A stretch of DNA of 64,000 nt. Source: Crossaster papposus. Taxonomy: Eukaryota > Echinodermata > Asteroidea > Velatida > Solasteridae. Below, in pieces: positions 63,327 to 64,000 of the stretch (its first letter is position 1; every line of letters starts with the position of its first letter). The position numbers and the translations under genes are program-made. The stretch spans positions 186,001 through 250,000 of the forward strand of contig JBAIAA010001137.1 in assembly GCA_037893245.1 (NCBI GenBank), read 5' to 3'. The notes beneath the pieces were generated by a model. It did no database searches. It was not told where the DNA came from and saw only the letters and a program-made list of their open reading frames with translations.

Positions 63327-63632
63327 AATCTACTACGTCTTAATTGGGCCCCTTTTTCAAAAAGAGTCAAGTCAAAAAAGGCTATTCTTGTCTTCAAAAG
63401 TATCAACAAAATGACTCCTTTGTACATGACAAATATTTTCAAACCACTTACAGTAATTCGCGAAACAAGGCAATCAACCCACACGGCACTGAAAGTTCCT
63501 TTCGCCAAAAAAGAATGCTACGCCACAAGTTTCGCTGTGAGTGGTGCAAATATTTGGAATAATCTGCCCGAACAATTGCGAACATTGGACTCATTAAGCA
63601 CATTTAAATCAGAGCTCCGACATGACATCTGA
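63327..63632 (+). pseudogene. LINE reverse-transcriptase ORF2 C-terminus, second copy
   Basis: This is a 101-residue open frame ending in TGA at 63630-63632, the duplicate of 59492-59797. It contains the same GANIWNNLPEQLR and SLSTFKSELR segments. The frame is intact because the duplication is recent and not because the fragment is maintained; it has no start codon and no catalytic domain. Confidence 0.85.
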
Positions 63633-63857
63633 GTGTTATATATTATGCCAATTGCGCTGATCTACGGAGTTAGAACTTGGTTGCCACTATAATGTGGAGC
63701 CGGATAGGAATTTCCCCTTCTTATTTTTCACCTAAAAGGTTTTTTTATTTGGCGGGTTTTCGCCTATCTCGTAAATCAGAATTAGTATTAATGTTTAGAA
63801 TTCCTGTAATATCCTTGTATTTGTAATATGTACTGTTATTTTATTTGATGATGTATG

Positions 63858-63903
63858 CAGGGCCCCAATGAAAACCAGTTTTAAACTGTTTGGGCACACC
63901 CTG
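63858..63903 (+). other. 3'-terminal stem-loop of the LINE, copy 2
   Basis: This is the duplicate of the nested stem-loop at 60023-60068, with the same three paired segments and the same position just before the tail. Confidence 0.6.
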
Positions 63904-63916
63904 GGTAAAGAAATGG

Positions 63917-63937
63917 AATAAATAAATAAATAAATAA
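63917..63937 (+). repeat. TAAA/AAAT microsatellite tail of LINE copy 2
   Basis: The tetranucleotide tail has the same number of units as copy 1. Equal length of a slippage-prone tract in both copies supports a very recent duplication. Confidence 0.85.
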
Positions 63938-64000
63938 ACTCAGCCTGCTCAGAAGGAACAGCAGAGGCAGAAGACAGAGATAGAGTATATCCACGTGTCT
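63938..64000. repeat. Satellite right of LINE copy 2 (runs off the window)
   Basis: These are the first 63 bp after the second LINE. They match 60103-60165, including the private AGAGGCAGAAG variant, but read TATCCACGTG where the first copy reads TATCAACGTG (60156). The array continues beyond the window. Confidence 0.9.

Larger units (their letters stand above)
63325..63937 (+). mobile_element. 5'-truncated LINE 3' fragment, copy 2
   Basis: This is the same 613 bp as 59490-60102, with identical left and right junctions, exactly 3835 bp further on. Reading the two copies side by side I saw no difference. Identical insertion points and truncation points cannot plausibly come from two insertions, so this copy was made by duplication of satellite plus LINE. 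The stem-loop lies at 63858-63903 and the TAAA-type tail at 63917-63937. Confidence 0.92.

Noticed and set aside
63325..63937. Independent second LINE insertion.
   Set aside because: Identical truncation point, junctions and tail length, together with matching private flank variants (AGAGGCAGAAG), show that it was copied with the flanking satellite.
1..64000. Protein with tandem amino-acid repeats (mucin-like or antifreeze-like gene).
   Set aside because: 64 and 62 are not multiples of 3 and no frame stays open for more than about 90 codons, so no repeat protein can be encoded.
1..64000. CENP-B box in the monomer.
   Set aside because: No match to the TTCG-N4-A-NN-CGGG core was seen in the reference monomers. 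The only invariant CpG in the consensus is in CACGTG.
1..64000. Telomeric repeats or G-quadruplex-forming arrays.
   Set aside because: No TTAGGG-type tandem repeats were seen, and the monomer lacks the runs of GGG needed for quadruplexes.

Overview
The window is almost entirely one satellite DNA array, with no intact gene. About 98% of it is built from one short tandem monomer in three length forms: 64 bp, 75 bp (the 64-mer plus 11 bp, CTGATCTACAC, at its left edge) and a rare 62 bp form. I estimate 900-930 monomers from mean unit lengths near 68-70 bp; I did not count them all. The reference 64-mer (478-541) has 14 C, 11 T, 22 A and 17 G, so it is 48% GC with a 2:1 excess of A over T on the + strand. 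Nearly every monomer ends in a CACGTG hexamer.

The only non-satellite DNA is a 613-bp, 5'-truncated 3' end of a non-LTR retrotransposon (LINE), present twice in the same orientation (59490-60102 and 63325-63937). It encodes the C-terminal end of a reverse-transcriptase protein and carries a 3' UTR with a terminal stem-loop and a TAAA-type tail. This tail, the satellite organisation and the absence of bacterial-type genes point to an animal genome, most likely an invertebrate, in heterochromatin such as a pericentromere or subtelomere. The species and chromosomal location cannot be read from the sequence.

Layout: (1) 1 to about 670, end of a 'domain D' type array. (2) About 671-12488, domain B, with units of about 3.4-3.6 kb. 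(3) 12489-17545, domain C, built from 823-, 1505- and 1569-bp higher-order units that add up to a 4720-bp repeat. (4) 17546 to about 38640, a second copy of the segment that begins near 474, at an offset of exactly 17072 bp. It has since gained an internal 2454-bp tandem duplication (junction 30280-30296) and an extra 1569-bp unit. (5) About 38641-43230, further domain C repeats. (6) About 43145-48316, a 2586-bp tandem pair. (7) About 48317-59489, domain D with 2352-, 2855- and 5207-bp periods. (8) LINE fragment, satellite, second LINE fragment and a satellite stub, forming a 3835-bp period.

Nothing here works as a gene set. The biology on show is array evolution. All the length differences I decomposed (64, 203, 823, 1569 and the satellite part of 3835 bp) are whole numbers of monomers, so the array changes by in-register unequal exchange. 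Shared point differences order some of the events. The possible functional elements are the per-monomer CACGTG site, a hairpin spanning it in some monomers, and the 11-bp length switch. The many short open frames are artefacts of the repeat: they use GTG starts, and a 64-bp period shifts frame at every unit.
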